A DNA stretch of 64,000 bases from Alphaproteobacteria bacterium (lineage in GTDB: Bacteria > Pseudomonadota > Alphaproteobacteria > Oceanibaculales > Oceanibaculaceae): contig JAHJHR010000003.1 of the NCBI GenBank assembly GCA_018823745.1, positions 186,001 through 250,000 of the forward strand. Reading direction: 5' to 3'. Below are positions 11,505-20,252 of this stretch, piece after piece. How positions within the stretch are numbered: position 1 is the stretch's first letter; each line of letters begins with the position of its first letter. The position numbers and the translations under genes were made by a program. Under the pieces are notes generated by a model that was not told the origin of the DNA, made no database searches, and saw nothing but the letters and a program-made list of their open reading frames with translations.

Positions 11505-13783
11505 TTCTTCTCCACGAAAGCGGCCAGCACCTTCTTCGTGCCGGCCTTGTCGAATGCGATTTCCAGCTTGTCGGCCTCGACGCTGCGCACCGTGCCCATG
11601 CCGAATTTCTGATGAAAGACGCGGCTGCCCCGGGCGATGCCGTCGGCATTCGGCTTGTTGGTCGCCACGCTGTAGGGCACGCCCTCCAGCATCGGCGCCT
11701 CGCGGCGCTGGAAGCGCCTGCCGCCCTCGAAATAGCCGCCACTCTCGCGCGGCGGGTTGGAGGCGTAGAGACCGCTACGACTGGCCGCGCCCCACTCGCT
11801 CTGCCGTGCGCCACCGCCGAACAGCCCACCCTCGGTCACCTGCTCGATATGGTCGGTCGGCAATTCCGAGACGAAGCGCGAGGGCAGCGAATTCTGCCAC
11901 AAGCCATGCACCCGGCGATTGGCGGCATAGAGGATATAGGCCCGCTTGCGTGCCCGCGTAATGCCGACATAGGCAAGGCGGCGTTCCTCCTCCAGCCCGG
12001 AGGCGCCGCTTTCGTCCAGCGCGCGCTGGTGCGGGAACAGCCCCTCCTCCCACCCCGGCAGGAAGACGGTGTCGAATTCCAGCCCCTTGGCGCTGTGCAG
12101 CGTCATCAGCGACAGCTGGTCGATGCTGGAATCCTCGGCATTCTCCATCACCAGGCTGATATGTTCGAGGAAGCCGGCCAGGCTCTCGAACTCGCCCATG
12201 GCGTTGATCAGTTCCTTCAGGTTTTCCAGCCTTCCCGGCGCCTCGGGCGATTTATCGGCCTGCCACATGGCGGTATAGCCGCTTTCATCCAGCACCAGCT
12301 GGGCCAGCTCCGGATGCGGCATATGGTCGAGTTCACCGCGCCAGCGGTCAAAATCGCGGATCAGATCGCCCAGCGCCTTGCGCGGCTTCGGCTTCAGCTC
12401 GTCGGTCTCGACCAGATGGCGGCACGCCACCATCAGCGAGGTTTCCTGCGCGCGGGCAAGCTGGTGGGCGGCCTGCAGCGTGGCATCGCCCAGACCGCGC
12501 CGGGGCGTGTTGATGATGCGCTCGAAGGCCAGATCATCATCCTGCTGCGCGATTAGCCGCAGATAGGCGATGGCGTCGCGGATTTCGAGACGCTCGTAGA
12601 AGCGCGGCCCGCCAACCACCCGGTAGGGCACCCCCAGCGTGATGAAGCGTTCCTCGAATTCGCGGGTCTGGAAGCCGGCGCGCACCAGCACGGCAATCTG
12701 CGACAAGGCGTGATCCTTGCGCTGCAGCGCCTCGACCTCCTCGCCGACGGTGCGGGCTTCCTCCTCGCCATCCCAGACACCGCGCACGGTGACCTTCTCG
12801 CCCTCGTTCTGCTCGGTCCACAGCGTCTTGCCCAGACGCCCCTCATTCTTGGCGATCAAGCCGGAAGCGGCGGCCAGGATATGCGGGGTGGAACGGTAAT
12901 TCTGCTCCAGCCGGATGACCGCGGCGCCGGGGAAATCCTTCTCGAATTTCAGGATGTTGCCGACTTCCGCACCGCGCCACCCATAGATCGACTGGTCATC
13001 ATCGCCGACGCAGCAGATATTCTTGTTCTTCTGGGCCAGCAGCCGCAGCCAGAGATATTGCGCGACATTGGTATCCTGATACTCATCGACCAGCATGTAT
13101 TTGAACCGGTCGTGATACTCGGCCAGCACTTCCGGGTGCTTCTGGAACAGCGCCACGCAATGCAGCATCAGATCGCCGAAATCGGCGGCATTCAGCGTCA
13201 GCAGGCGTTCCTGATACTGGCGGTAGAGCTGCAGGATCTTGCCGCCGGCCAGATCCATCGCGTCTTCCGCCGGCACCCGGTCGGGCGTCAGCGCGCGGTC
13301 CTTCCAGCGCTGGATCGCACCCATCAGTACCCGCGCCGGCCAGCGCTTGTCGTCAATGCCCTCGGCCTGGATCAGCTGCTTCAGCAGCCGCACCTGATCG
13401 TCGGCATCGAGGATCGTGAAGTTGGATTTCAGGCCGACCAGCTCGGCATGGCGGCGCAGCATGCGCACGCAGATGGCGTGGAAAGTACCCAGCCAGATCT
13501 GTTCTGCCGCCGGGCCGATGATGGCGGCGATGCGCTCGCGCATCTCGCGCGCCGCCTTGTTGGTGAAGGTGACGGCCAGGATATTCCACGGCTTCGCCCG
13601 GCCAGTGACCAGCAGATGGGCAAGCCGCGTGATCAGCACCCGCGTCTTGCCGGTGCCGGCACCGGCCAGTACGAGGACCGGCCCGTCCAGCGTCTCGACA
13701 GCCTGGCGCTGTGCCGCGTTCAGGGTCTGCAGATAGGGCGGAACGCCCTGCGGCGGGGCGGAAGTGTATGAGGTCGTTGACAT
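11501..13783 (-). CDS. uvrD: UvrD/PcrA-type ATP-dependent DNA helicase
   Basis: A superfamily 1A 3'-5' helicase of 760 residues used in nucleotide excision and mismatch repair. Motifs in order: Walker A AGAGTGKT (residues 40-47), motif Ia TFTNKAAREM, motif II VDEYQDTN, motif III GDDDQSIYGWRGA, motif IV LEQNYRS, motif V TLHSAKGLEFD and motif VI YVGITRARK. The C-terminus has the Tudor-like element of PcrA/UvrD (HQKFGMGTV). It is the first gene of a likely operon with prmA and the cupin gene. Confidence 0.96.
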   Translation of the reverse strand: MSTTSYTSAPPQGVPPYLQTLNAAQRQAVETLDGPVLVLAGAGTGKTRVLITRLAHLLVTGRAKPWNILAVTFTNKAAREMRERIAAIIGPAAEQIWLGTFHAICVRMLRRHAELVGLKSNFTILDADDQVRLLKQLIQAEGIDDKRWPARVLMGAIQRWKDRALTPDRVPAEDAMDLAGGKILQLYRQYQERLLTLNAADFGDLMLHCVALFQKHPEVLAEYHDRFKYMLVDEYQDTNVAQYLWLRLLAQKNKNICCVGDDDQSIYGWRGAEVGNILKFEKDFPGAAVIRLEQNYRSTPHILAAASGLIAKNEGRLGKTLWTEQNEGEKVTVRGVWDGEEEARTVGEEVEALQRKDHALSQIAVLVRAGFQTREFEERFITLGVPYRVVGGPRFYERLEIRDAIAYLRLIAQQDDDLAFERIINTPRRGLGDATLQAAHQLARAQETSLMVACRHLVETDELKPKPRKALGDLIRDFDRWRGELDHMPHPELAQLVLDESGYTAMWQADKSPEAPGRLENLKELINAMGEFESLAGFLEHISLVMENAEDSSIDQLSLMTLHSAKGLEFDTVFLPGWEEGLFPHQRALDESGASGLEEERRLAYVGITRARKRAYILYAANRRVHGLWQNSLPSRFVSELPTDHIEQVTEGGLFGGGARQSEWGAASRSGLYASNPPRESGGYFEGGRRFQRREAPMLEGVPYSVATNKPNADGIARGSRVFHQKFGMGTVRSVEADKLEIAFDKAGTKKVLAAFVEKK

Positions 13784-13866
13784 GGCCTTGATATAGCGGA
13801 TCGCCGCGCGGGCGTCTGCCCCCTTGGGTGGGGAATTCGAGTCCCTGGCCTATCCTGCGCCGAAGC

Positions 13867-15660
13867 CTAATCCGTGACCTTCTCGCCATGCTCCTCGGCG
13901 CGCAGGCGAATCAGGGCCTTGTTATAGGCCCGCATCACGTCGCGCTCGTGCAGGCAGCCGATCAGCCGCATGCTGCGCCGGTCCTCGACCACCGGCAGCA
14001 AGCCTTCCTCGATCTGCGAGAACAGCTTCACCGCCGCTTCCAGATCATCCTCTGCCGACAGGAAAGGCGGGGGCGTGCGCATCGCCTGGCGCGCGGTCGG
14101 CGCCGTGGCAACCTCCCCCTCGAAGGCCGCACTGCCCAGATCAGCCAGGGTCAGGATACCCAGCAGCTTGCGGTCCTGGACCACGAAGAGTTCGGCCTGC
14201 GGCGCCTTCAGCAGATGGGCGCGCAATTCGAGGATGTCGTCATCCGGCCCGACGGTTTCCTGATCCGTGCGCAACAGGCTGCGGACCTTGATGTCCTGCA
14301 GGATGCCGACCTCGTGCCCGCCCTTGATCGACAGCCCGCGTTTCGCCAGCTGCCAGGTGAAATAGCTGTGCCCCAGCACCTGTCTTGTGACCAGGCTGGA
14401 CAAAGCGACCGCTACCATGGCGGCAATGGTGATCTGGTAGTCGCCGGTCATCTCGAACAGCATCAGCACGGTGGAGATCGGCGCACCCAGTACGCCGGCG
14501 GAAACCGCCGCCATGCCGATCAGCGTATAGGCCCCGGCACCGGCGGCATGCTGGGGGAACGGCATTTCGGCGACAATCCCGAACGCCCCGCCCAGCATCG
14601 CGCCCAGGAACAGGGCCGGGCTGAACACCCCGCCGGGGAAGCCGCCGCCCAGCGCAATCGCCGTCGCTGCCATCTTCGCCACCAGCAGCGCCACCAGCAT
14701 CCAGAAGCCATATTGCGCCTGAGTTGCCCGGTCGGTCGCCTCATAGCCGACGCCCAGAATTTCGGGGAAGAGCAGCGCGATCAGGCCGATGGCAAGCCCC
14801 GCCGCACCGGTGCGCACAAAGCGCGGCATGGCGAAACGGGTTGCCCCCCATTCTGCCCAGTCGACGCTGCGCACGAAGATCACCGCCACCGCCGCCGAAC
14901 ACAGGCCCAGCAGGATGAAGGCCGGATATTCGAAGACCGACATCTCGATGGCATCCGGCACGACAAAGGCCGGGAAATCGCCGAAATGCATGCGACTGAC
15001 AATCGCCCCCAGTACCGAGGCGACAACAATGGGGGCGAAGGCCTGCAAGCCGTAATGGCCGATCACCACCTCCAGCGCGAAGAAGGCGCCGGCCATCGGG
15101 GCATTGAAGGAGGCGGAGACCGCCGAGGCAACGCCGCAGCCCAGCAACACCCGCACGCTGGACCGGCCAAGGCCGAAGCGGCGCGACAGCCAGCTGGCCA
15201 CCGTCGCCCCCAGATGCACCGCCGGGCCCTCTCGCCCGACCGAGGCGCCTGAGCCGATGGACATGGCGCAAAGCACGGCGGAACCCAGGCCGCCACGCAC
15301 ACCGATGCGGCCACCGCGCAGGGCGCTGGCCTCGATCACGTCCGGCACGCCGCGCGTCACGCCGCCGGGCATCACATACTGGATCAGCAACCCGATCAGC
15401 ACCCCGCCCAGAGTCGGGGCAAGCAGGATGCGCCACCAGGGCTGGCTGGCCGACAGGCTGGCCACCCGGTCGCCCTCGAAACCGAGGAAGATCAGCTGAA
15501 AGACTTCAATGGCCTCGCGGAACAGGATCGCACCAATGGCGGCGGCCACACCGATGATCACCGAGAGGATGCTCAGCTTGATATGGTCCTGCCGCAGCAA
15601 GCGGCGTATCGCGCCCAGAAGGCGGCCCAGAGGAGAGGCTGCTGGGGTCTCGTCCGGCAT
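13867..15660 (-). CDS. ClC-family chloride channel/transporter with two CBS domains
   Basis: A 597-residue membrane protein with the ClC fold followed by a cytoplasmic pair of CBS domains (~residues 450-590). The ClC anion-site motifs are GREGP (residues 142-146, gating glutamate E144) and GGFPGGVFSPALFLG. The position that carries the internal proton glutamate in E. coli ClC-ec1 (second Glu of its IIEEM) reads ALEVV here, with Val in that slot by my alignment. This hints at a channel rather than an H+/Cl- antiporter. The CBS pair suggests adenine-nucleotide gating, as in other ClC proteins. It starts one base after the stop of the upstream diguanylate cyclase gene. Confidence 0.93.
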   Translation of the reverse strand: MPDETPAASPLGRLLGAIRRLLRQDHIKLSILSVIIGVAAAIGAILFREAIEVFQLIFLGFEGDRVASLSASQPWWRILLAPTLGGVLIGLLIQYVMPGGVTRGVPDVIEASALRGGRIGVRGGLGSAVLCAMSIGSGASVGREGPAVHLGATVASWLSRRFGLGRSSVRVLLGCGVASAVSASFNAPMAGAFFALEVVIGHYGLQAFAPIVVASVLGAIVSRMHFGDFPAFVVPDAIEMSVFEYPAFILLGLCSAAVAVIFVRSVDWAEWGATRFAMPRFVRTGAAGLAIGLIALLFPEILGVGYEATDRATQAQYGFWMLVALLVAKMAATAIALGGGFPGGVFSPALFLGAMLGGAFGIVAEMPFPQHAAGAGAYTLIGMAAVSAGVLGAPISTVLMLFEMTGDYQITIAAMVAVALSSLVTRQVLGHSYFTWQLAKRGLSIKGGHEVGILQDIKVRSLLRTDQETVGPDDDILELRAHLLKAPQAELFVVQDRKLLGILTLADLGSAAFEGEVATAPTARQAMRTPPPFLSAEDDLEAAVKLFSQIEEGLLPVVEDRRSMRLIGCLHERDVMRAYNKALIRLRAEEHGEKVTD

Positions 15661-15661
15661 A

Positions 15662-16705
15662 TCAGAGGGTGATGGCGTCGGGGTCGCGCGCCTGTTCTTC
15701 GGTGATGACCCGGTTCCGGCCGCTGCGCTTGGCGATATAGAGAGCCTCGTCGGCGCGGTCGATCAGCGGACCGACGCCCTCGCCCGGCTGCAGCAGCGCC
15801 ACGCCGGCGCACAGCGTTATACCGCCCAGCTCAACCTTGCTGTCGCGCCGCACGATGCGGCGCGTCGCAATAGTCTGCCGGATACGGTCGGCAATCTCCG
15901 CCGCCTCCGCCAGCGTCGAATTGGGCAGCACGACGGAGAATTCTTCGCCGCCAAACCGGGCCGGCAAATCGCCGGTGCGCACGCAATCCTTCAGGCTGCG
16001 GGCGACCAGCTTCAGCACCTGATCGCCCATCTGGTGGCCATAGAGATCGTTGAATTTCTTGAAATGATCGATATCCGCCATGATCAGGCAGAGCGGGCGG
16101 CCAAAATCCTGGGCGTCATGTACCGCGCTGCGCAGCACCATGTCGAAACGCTTGCGGTTGGCGATGCCGGTCAGTCCATCGGTCTGCGCATCGCGCTGCA
16201 TGGCCTCCAGATCGCGGCGCAGCACCGAGACTTCCTCCGAAGAGGTCGTCAGCCGCGATTCCAGCGCCGCGTTGCGCGCCTGCACCTGCTGGGTTTCGGT
16301 CAGCAGGGTAGAGATCATCGCCGCCAGGCTTTGCGCCGTCATCCCGCCTTCGAGCCGGCCCGAGGATTCCTGCAGCAAGCTGGCATAGGCCGCCGCATCC
16401 TTGTTGGCGAGACCAATCTGCGCCAGCACCTCCTGCAGGATTTTCTCTGTGCTCGCGGCCGTGCTGAGCGTCATGCTCTGCGTATCGCCGCCAAAGAACC
16501 GTGCGTAGAGAGCTTCGTTGCTGGCAGCGTCGAACGGCTTTTTGTCCGTGGCCAGCGTGTCGATCAGCCGGTTCAGATCGCCATAGGTCCCGGCATGGTA
16601 ATGGAACCAGACCTGGAAATTCTCCGGCGACGGCGGAATACCATGCTCGCGCATCGACGCCAAGGCAGATTCCGCAAGCCCCCTGATCTGCTTCACGTCA
16701 CTCAT
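15662..16705 (-). CDS. Diguanylate cyclase (GGDEF)
   Basis: Makes the second messenger cyclic di-GMP from GTP. The C-terminal half is a complete GGDEF domain: DGLTGIANRKRF opening, MADIDHFKKFND metal site, and the active-site loop GGEEF (residues 252-256). An intact inhibitory I-site RTGD (243-246) stands five residues before the loop. The N-terminal ~150 residues are helical with a coiled-coil stretch before the catalytic domain and no membrane segment, so the enzyme is probably cytoplasmic. The frame extends to 16759, but the ATG at 16705 begins the recognisable protein. Its stop is one base from the ClC start. Confidence 0.93.
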   Translation of the reverse strand: MSDVKQIRGLAESALASMREHGIPPSPENFQVWFHYHAGTYGDLNRLIDTLATDKKPFDAASNEALYARFFGGDTQSMTLSTAASTEKILQEVLAQIGLANKDAAAYASLLQESSGRLEGGMTAQSLAAMISTLLTETQQVQARNAALESRLTTSSEEVSVLRRDLEAMQRDAQTDGLTGIANRKRFDMVLRSAVHDAQDFGRPLCLIMADIDHFKKFNDLYGHQMGDQVLKLVARSLKDCVRTGDLPARFGGEEFSVVLPNSTLAEAAEIADRIRQTIATRRIVRRDSKVELGGITLCAGVALLQPGEGVGPLIDRADEALYIAKRSGRNRVITEEQARDPDAITL

Positions 16706-16787
16706 CGTTCCCAGCGCCCCGTTTATCTTGATTTTTATCGATAGCAGATTGGCCCACAAGAATCAGCCGTGTTCGCTGGGCCTGGGT

Positions 16788-17291
16788 TCATTTTTCGCGA
16801 GTTTTCAGGGAGATGGACCGCCCGGCCTGTTTCGGCAAGGGATGAGCGGCCTGCAAGGCCTCCAACTCGATCAGCCGGGCCAGGATGGGGGCGGGAAACG
16901 GGGCCGACCGCCGGGTCCGCATATCAACATGCAGGATCATCAGCTCATTGGTGGCGGCAATTTCCGTCTCCCCGGCGCGGTACATCGCCTGGAACAGCCG
17001 AAGCTTCCGGCCATCGACGCCCAGTACGCGTGTCTCGATGCGGAAAGCCTCTGCCTCGACCAGCTCGCGGGCATAGGTCAGATGCGCCTCGACGACGAAG
17101 ATCGTGCTGTCATGGGCCGCGCGATAAGGCCGGTCGAGACCGATGAAATCGGTGAACCCGTCACTCGCCTGATCGAAGGCGACGAGGTAATAGGCCAGGT
17201 TCATATGGCCGTTATAATCGATCCACTCGGGCAGGACGGTGCCGTGATGGATGCTGGCGATGTGCGGTGGCGTCATGGGGGACATGCTCAT
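16788..17291 (-). CDS. Acyl-CoA thioesterase, 4HBT hotdog fold
   Basis: A 167-residue single hotdog domain. The stretch EWIDYNGHMNLAYY contains the Asp-x-x-Gly-His-x-Asn pattern of 4-hydroxybenzoyl-CoA thioesterase-like enzymes, followed by the long central helix and strands (TIFVVEAHLTYARELV, RLFQAMYRAGE). Substrate unknown; relatives act on short or carnitine-type acyl-CoA. Two nearby ATGs (17291, 17285 and 17276) leave the exact start uncertain. It is divergent from the BASS-like transporter. Confidence 0.85.
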   Translation of the reverse strand: MSMSPMTPPHIASIHHGTVLPEWIDYNGHMNLAYYLVAFDQASDGFTDFIGLDRPYRAAHDSTIFVVEAHLTYARELVEAEAFRIETRVLGVDGRKLRLFQAMYRAGETEIAATNELMILHVDMRTRRSAPFPAPILARLIELEALQAAHPLPKQAGRSISLKTREK

Positions 17292-17359
17292 GGTATGCCA
17301 TGCTAATGCCTATGCCGCCCTTGGCAAGCCGGCAGGCACGCTCCTACACTCCGGCCATC

Positions 17360-18325
17360 ATGCTGGCCCGTCTCCTGGCGACGCTCGGTCGTCGCGCACC
17401 CCTCATCCTTGCTCTTGGCATCTTCATCGGCCTGGCTTCGCCGGGGCTGGCCGCCTATGCCCGCCCTTTGCTGACGCCCAGCGTCTTTGCCATGCTGGTC
17501 GTCACCATGCTGCGGATCGACTGGCCGAAGGTCATCGAGCATGCGCGGCGGCCCGGCCGTCTGGGTCTGGTGCAGGGCTGGGTGCTGATCGGCTGCCCGC
17601 TGCTGATGATGCTGCTGGTCGCCCCGCTCGACCTGCCGCCCGGTCTGAAGGCGGCGATGGTGCTCTACGCCGCCGCGCCGCCCTTGCTGACCGCCCCGGC
17701 GATTGCCGTTTTCTCGGGCCTGGACAGCGCGCTGGCGCTGATCGCTGTGGTCGCGGCAATGTTCCTCTATCCGATTGTCCTGCCGCCGCTGGCGCTGGCC
17801 CTGCTCGGCATCGATCTGGAGGTCGGTACCGCCGATCTGATGCTGCGCCTGGCCGGTCTGATCGTGGGCGCCTTCCTGCTGGCCATGGCGATCCAGAAAC
17901 TTGCTGGCAAGCCGCGCATCAAGGCGCTGTCCTTTCATCTGGACGGCATGCTGGTGGTCTTGATGATCATCTTTGCCATCGCCGCCATGGATGGCGTCGC
18001 GGCCCGGGCGATTGCCGAACCCGGCTTCGTGCTGATGTTCGTACTGGCCAGCTTCGCGGTGAATCTGGGGTTGCAGGCGCTCAGCCTGCTGGTCTTCTTC
18101 CCCTTGCCGAGGATTACCCGCACGACCATCGCCCTGATCACCGGCAACCGTAATTTCGCGCTGCTGATGGCGGCGCTGGGCACCTCGGCCGATCCCGACA
18201 TCTTCCTGTATTTCGCCATCGGGCAATTGCCGATTTACCTTCTGCCGGTCGTTCTGCAGCCAGTATACCGGCGCCTGGCCGGCACCCAGATACAAGTACC
18301 ACCGCCTAACACAAGAATCAGTTAG
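17360..18325 (+). CDS. Bile acid:sodium symporter (BASS)-like membrane transporter
   Basis: A hydrophobic protein of about 321 residues with roughly nine to ten membrane segments. The pattern resembles the BASS/ArsB3-like superfamily: an early GIFIGLASPGL segment, PSVFAMLVVTMLRID, and the later IALITGNRNFALLMAALG that fits the second discontinuous-helix region. The substrate cannot be told from sequence. An in-frame start exists at 17267, inside the opposite thioesterase gene. I prefer the ATG at 17360, where the hydrophobic protein begins, though no strong ribosome site is visible. Confidence 0.7.
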   Translation: MLARLLATLGRRAPLILALGIFIGLASPGLAAYARPLLTPSVFAMLVVTMLRIDWPKVIEHARRPGRLGLVQGWVLIGCPLLMMLLVAPLDLPPGLKAAMVLYAAAPPLLTAPAIAVFSGLDSALALIAVVAAMFLYPIVLPPLALALLGIDLEVGTADLMLRLAGLIVGAFLLAMAIQKLAGKPRIKALSFHLDGMLVVLMIIFAIAAMDGVAARAIAEPGFVLMFVLASFAVNLGLQALSLLVFFPLPRITRTTIALITGNRNFALLMAALGTSADPDIFLYFAIGQLPIYLLPVVLQPVYRRLAGTQIQVPPPNTRIS

Positions 18326-18372
18326 AATTTTCTGCTTCTCCCGACGTACCAAGGCCACTTATAGAAGGGGGT

Positions 18373-20157
18373 GTGGTAACGGGACCGCGAGAGGCGGATA
18401 AGGCGTTGAGAGCAGTCGGGCGTGTCAGTCTAAAACAGAAGCGCCACAACAGGATTCTACGCCGATCCCTGATGCTTCTGGGTGCCCTGGCGGCAACCGG
18501 CAGCAGTTATTTCCTGACGCTCGGCAAGCCGGAGATGTACCAGCACATCGTCGCCGGCGCGACTTTCCTGATCTGCTGCGGCGCGATCCTGATCGATTAC
18601 GTTGCCACCCGCGGGATCGAGCGCGAGGGCGGCGTCGATGCGCTGATGAGCGGCGGCAAGCTGTCGACCGGCCTGCAGGCCGCCGCCGGCCGCAGCTGGG
18701 TCCTGGCCGAAGGCGCCCGCCTGACCGGCCAGGGCAGTGAGGCCGGCACTCTGTACGACGAGGCACGACGCCAATTCCAGGAGGCGGAGGACAAGGTCGG
18801 CACTGCGCTGGCTCTAACCGGCAAGGCGGAATTCGCCCTGGCGCGCGGCCAGAACCCCGATGCCACAGCCCTGCTGCAACTGGCCCTGCAACAGATCGAC
18901 GGCACCAAGCATCTGCGCGAGCAGGGCAATATCCTGCTGGCCATGGGTGATCTGGCGGCTCTCGGCAACGCCAATGACGAGGCCGCCCAGCATTACCAGT
19001 TCGCCCGTGAGAAATACCGGGGCGAGGCCGATTACATGGGCGAAGGCAACGCCCTGCTGGGGCTGGCCGAGATTTTTGCGCGGCAGCTGAAGCATGAAGA
19101 CGCCATCACCAGCTTCGAGCAGGCGCGGGTCTTCTACTCGCAAAGCGGCGACAAGCTGGGCGAGGCCCATGCGCTGGGCCGGCGCGGCGATCTGGCGCGC
19201 GAGAAGCGGGACACGAACGAGGCCTTCATTCGCTATGAACGGGCCATCACCTTGTATCGTCGCTGCGGTGATTTCGTCGGCGAAGGCGTGTTGCGCATCA
19301 CGCTCTATGAATTGCTGCGCATGATGGAGCGCCACGGCGAAGCCCGCGAAAGCCTGCTCCAGGGCGCGGAATTGCTGAAGCGCGCCGGCCGCCGGGTCGG
19401 TGATGGCGCGCTGCTGTCCGGGCGGGGCGATCTGCGGCGCGCCGTCGGGCGTTTCGACGCTGCCCGGATGATCGGCGCTGCCGCCATCGGCATGCTGAAC
19501 GAGCCCAAGGACAAGGCTGATGTCGCCAAAATCCTGGTCGGGCTGGGTGAGATGGAGCGTATGCTGGGCCGGCTGAACGAGGCCAGCCAGCATTTCGAGC
19601 GTGCGACTAAGCTGGCCAATGAGGTACAGGATGCCGGGCTGATCGGCGACGGCATGAAGGGCCAGGGCCATATCCACCGGCAGCGCAACAACCAGCGCCA
19701 GGCCAAGCAGCTGTTCAAGGAGGCCTATGGCTTCTACAGCTCCGCCGGCGACACCAAGGATCAGGCGCAGACCCTGCTGGCCATGGGCCAGGCCGAATTC
19801 CTGATGGAAAATGTCGATGGCGCGCGTGTCACCTTTGCCTATGCGCGCTCCTACTACGAACAGCTGGGTGATATTGCCGGCGCCGGTGCTGCCCTGCGCG
19901 CCATCGGCGATCTGGAGGCGAATATGGGGCGCCTCGGCCCGGCCATGGAAGCCTATGCCGAGGCACGGAATTTCTACCAGCAGGTCGGCGATTCGCTGGC
20001 CGAGGCCGATTGCCTCTTCATGCTGGGGATGATGAATGTCGGGTCCGACAACATGACAGCCGCAGCCCTGCTGACCGCCTCTGGCCGGGTCTACCGTGCA
20101 GTCGGCGTGCCGAACTGGCAGCGCCGCGCCAATAGCTATGCCATGCGGGTGCGCTGA
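18373..20157 (+). CDS. Membrane-anchored TPR-repeat protein
   Basis: 594 residues starting at GTG 18373 with AGAAGGGGGT just upstream. Two predicted transmembrane helices occupy residues ~30-75 (SLMLLGALAATGSSYFL and IVAGATFLICCGAILIDYV). The rest is a solenoid of about ten tetratricopeptide-like repeats of 40 residues (pattern AREKYRGEADYMGEGNALLG and GDKLGEAHALGRRGDLAREK), like Rapsyn/LGN-type repeats. Such solenoids bind protein partners. No catalytic domain is seen and I do not recognise a named family. Neighbours give no functional clue. Confidence 0.75.
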   Translation: MVTGPREADKALRAVGRVSLKQKRHNRILRRSLMLLGALAATGSSYFLTLGKPEMYQHIVAGATFLICCGAILIDYVATRGIEREGGVDALMSGGKLSTGLQAAAGRSWVLAEGARLTGQGSEAGTLYDEARRQFQEAEDKVGTALALTGKAEFALARGQNPDATALLQLALQQIDGTKHLREQGNILLAMGDLAALGNANDEAAQHYQFAREKYRGEADYMGEGNALLGLAEIFARQLKHEDAITSFEQARVFYSQSGDKLGEAHALGRRGDLAREKRDTNEAFIRYERAITLYRRCGDFVGEGVLRITLYELLRMMERHGEARESLLQGAELLKRAGRRVGDGALLSGRGDLRRAVGRFDAARMIGAAAIGMLNEPKDKADVAKILVGLGEMERMLGRLNEASQHFERATKLANEVQDAGLIGDGMKGQGHIHRQRNNQRQAKQLFKEAYGFYSSAGDTKDQAQTLLAMGQAEFLMENVDGARVTFAYARSYYEQLGDIAGAGAALRAIGDLEANMGRLGPAMEAYAEARNFYQQVGDSLAEADCLFMLGMMNVGSDNMTAAALLTASGRVYRAVGVPNWQRRANSYAMRVR

Positions 20158-20191
20158 CCCAGCACTACCCAGGGGTTATGCGGGTGAGGCT

Positions 20192-20219
20192 TTGCCGCAT
20201 GCGCTGTATGGCTTAGAGT
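20192..20219 (+). promoter_or_regulatory. Possible promoter of the acyl-CoA dehydrogenase-like gene
   Basis: TTGCCG (20192-20197) and TAGAGT (20214-20219) are 16 bases apart, 33 bases before the ATG. Both boxes are only partly consensus. Confidence 0.25.
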
Positions 20220-20252
20220 CCGGGAAAATCATAAACCCCGAGGAAGCCCAAG

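Noticed and set aside
10423..12556. A 712-residue plus-strand frame opposite prmA and uvrD
   Set aside because: It is Arg/Pro/Ala-rich without domain patterns and antisense to two certain genes.
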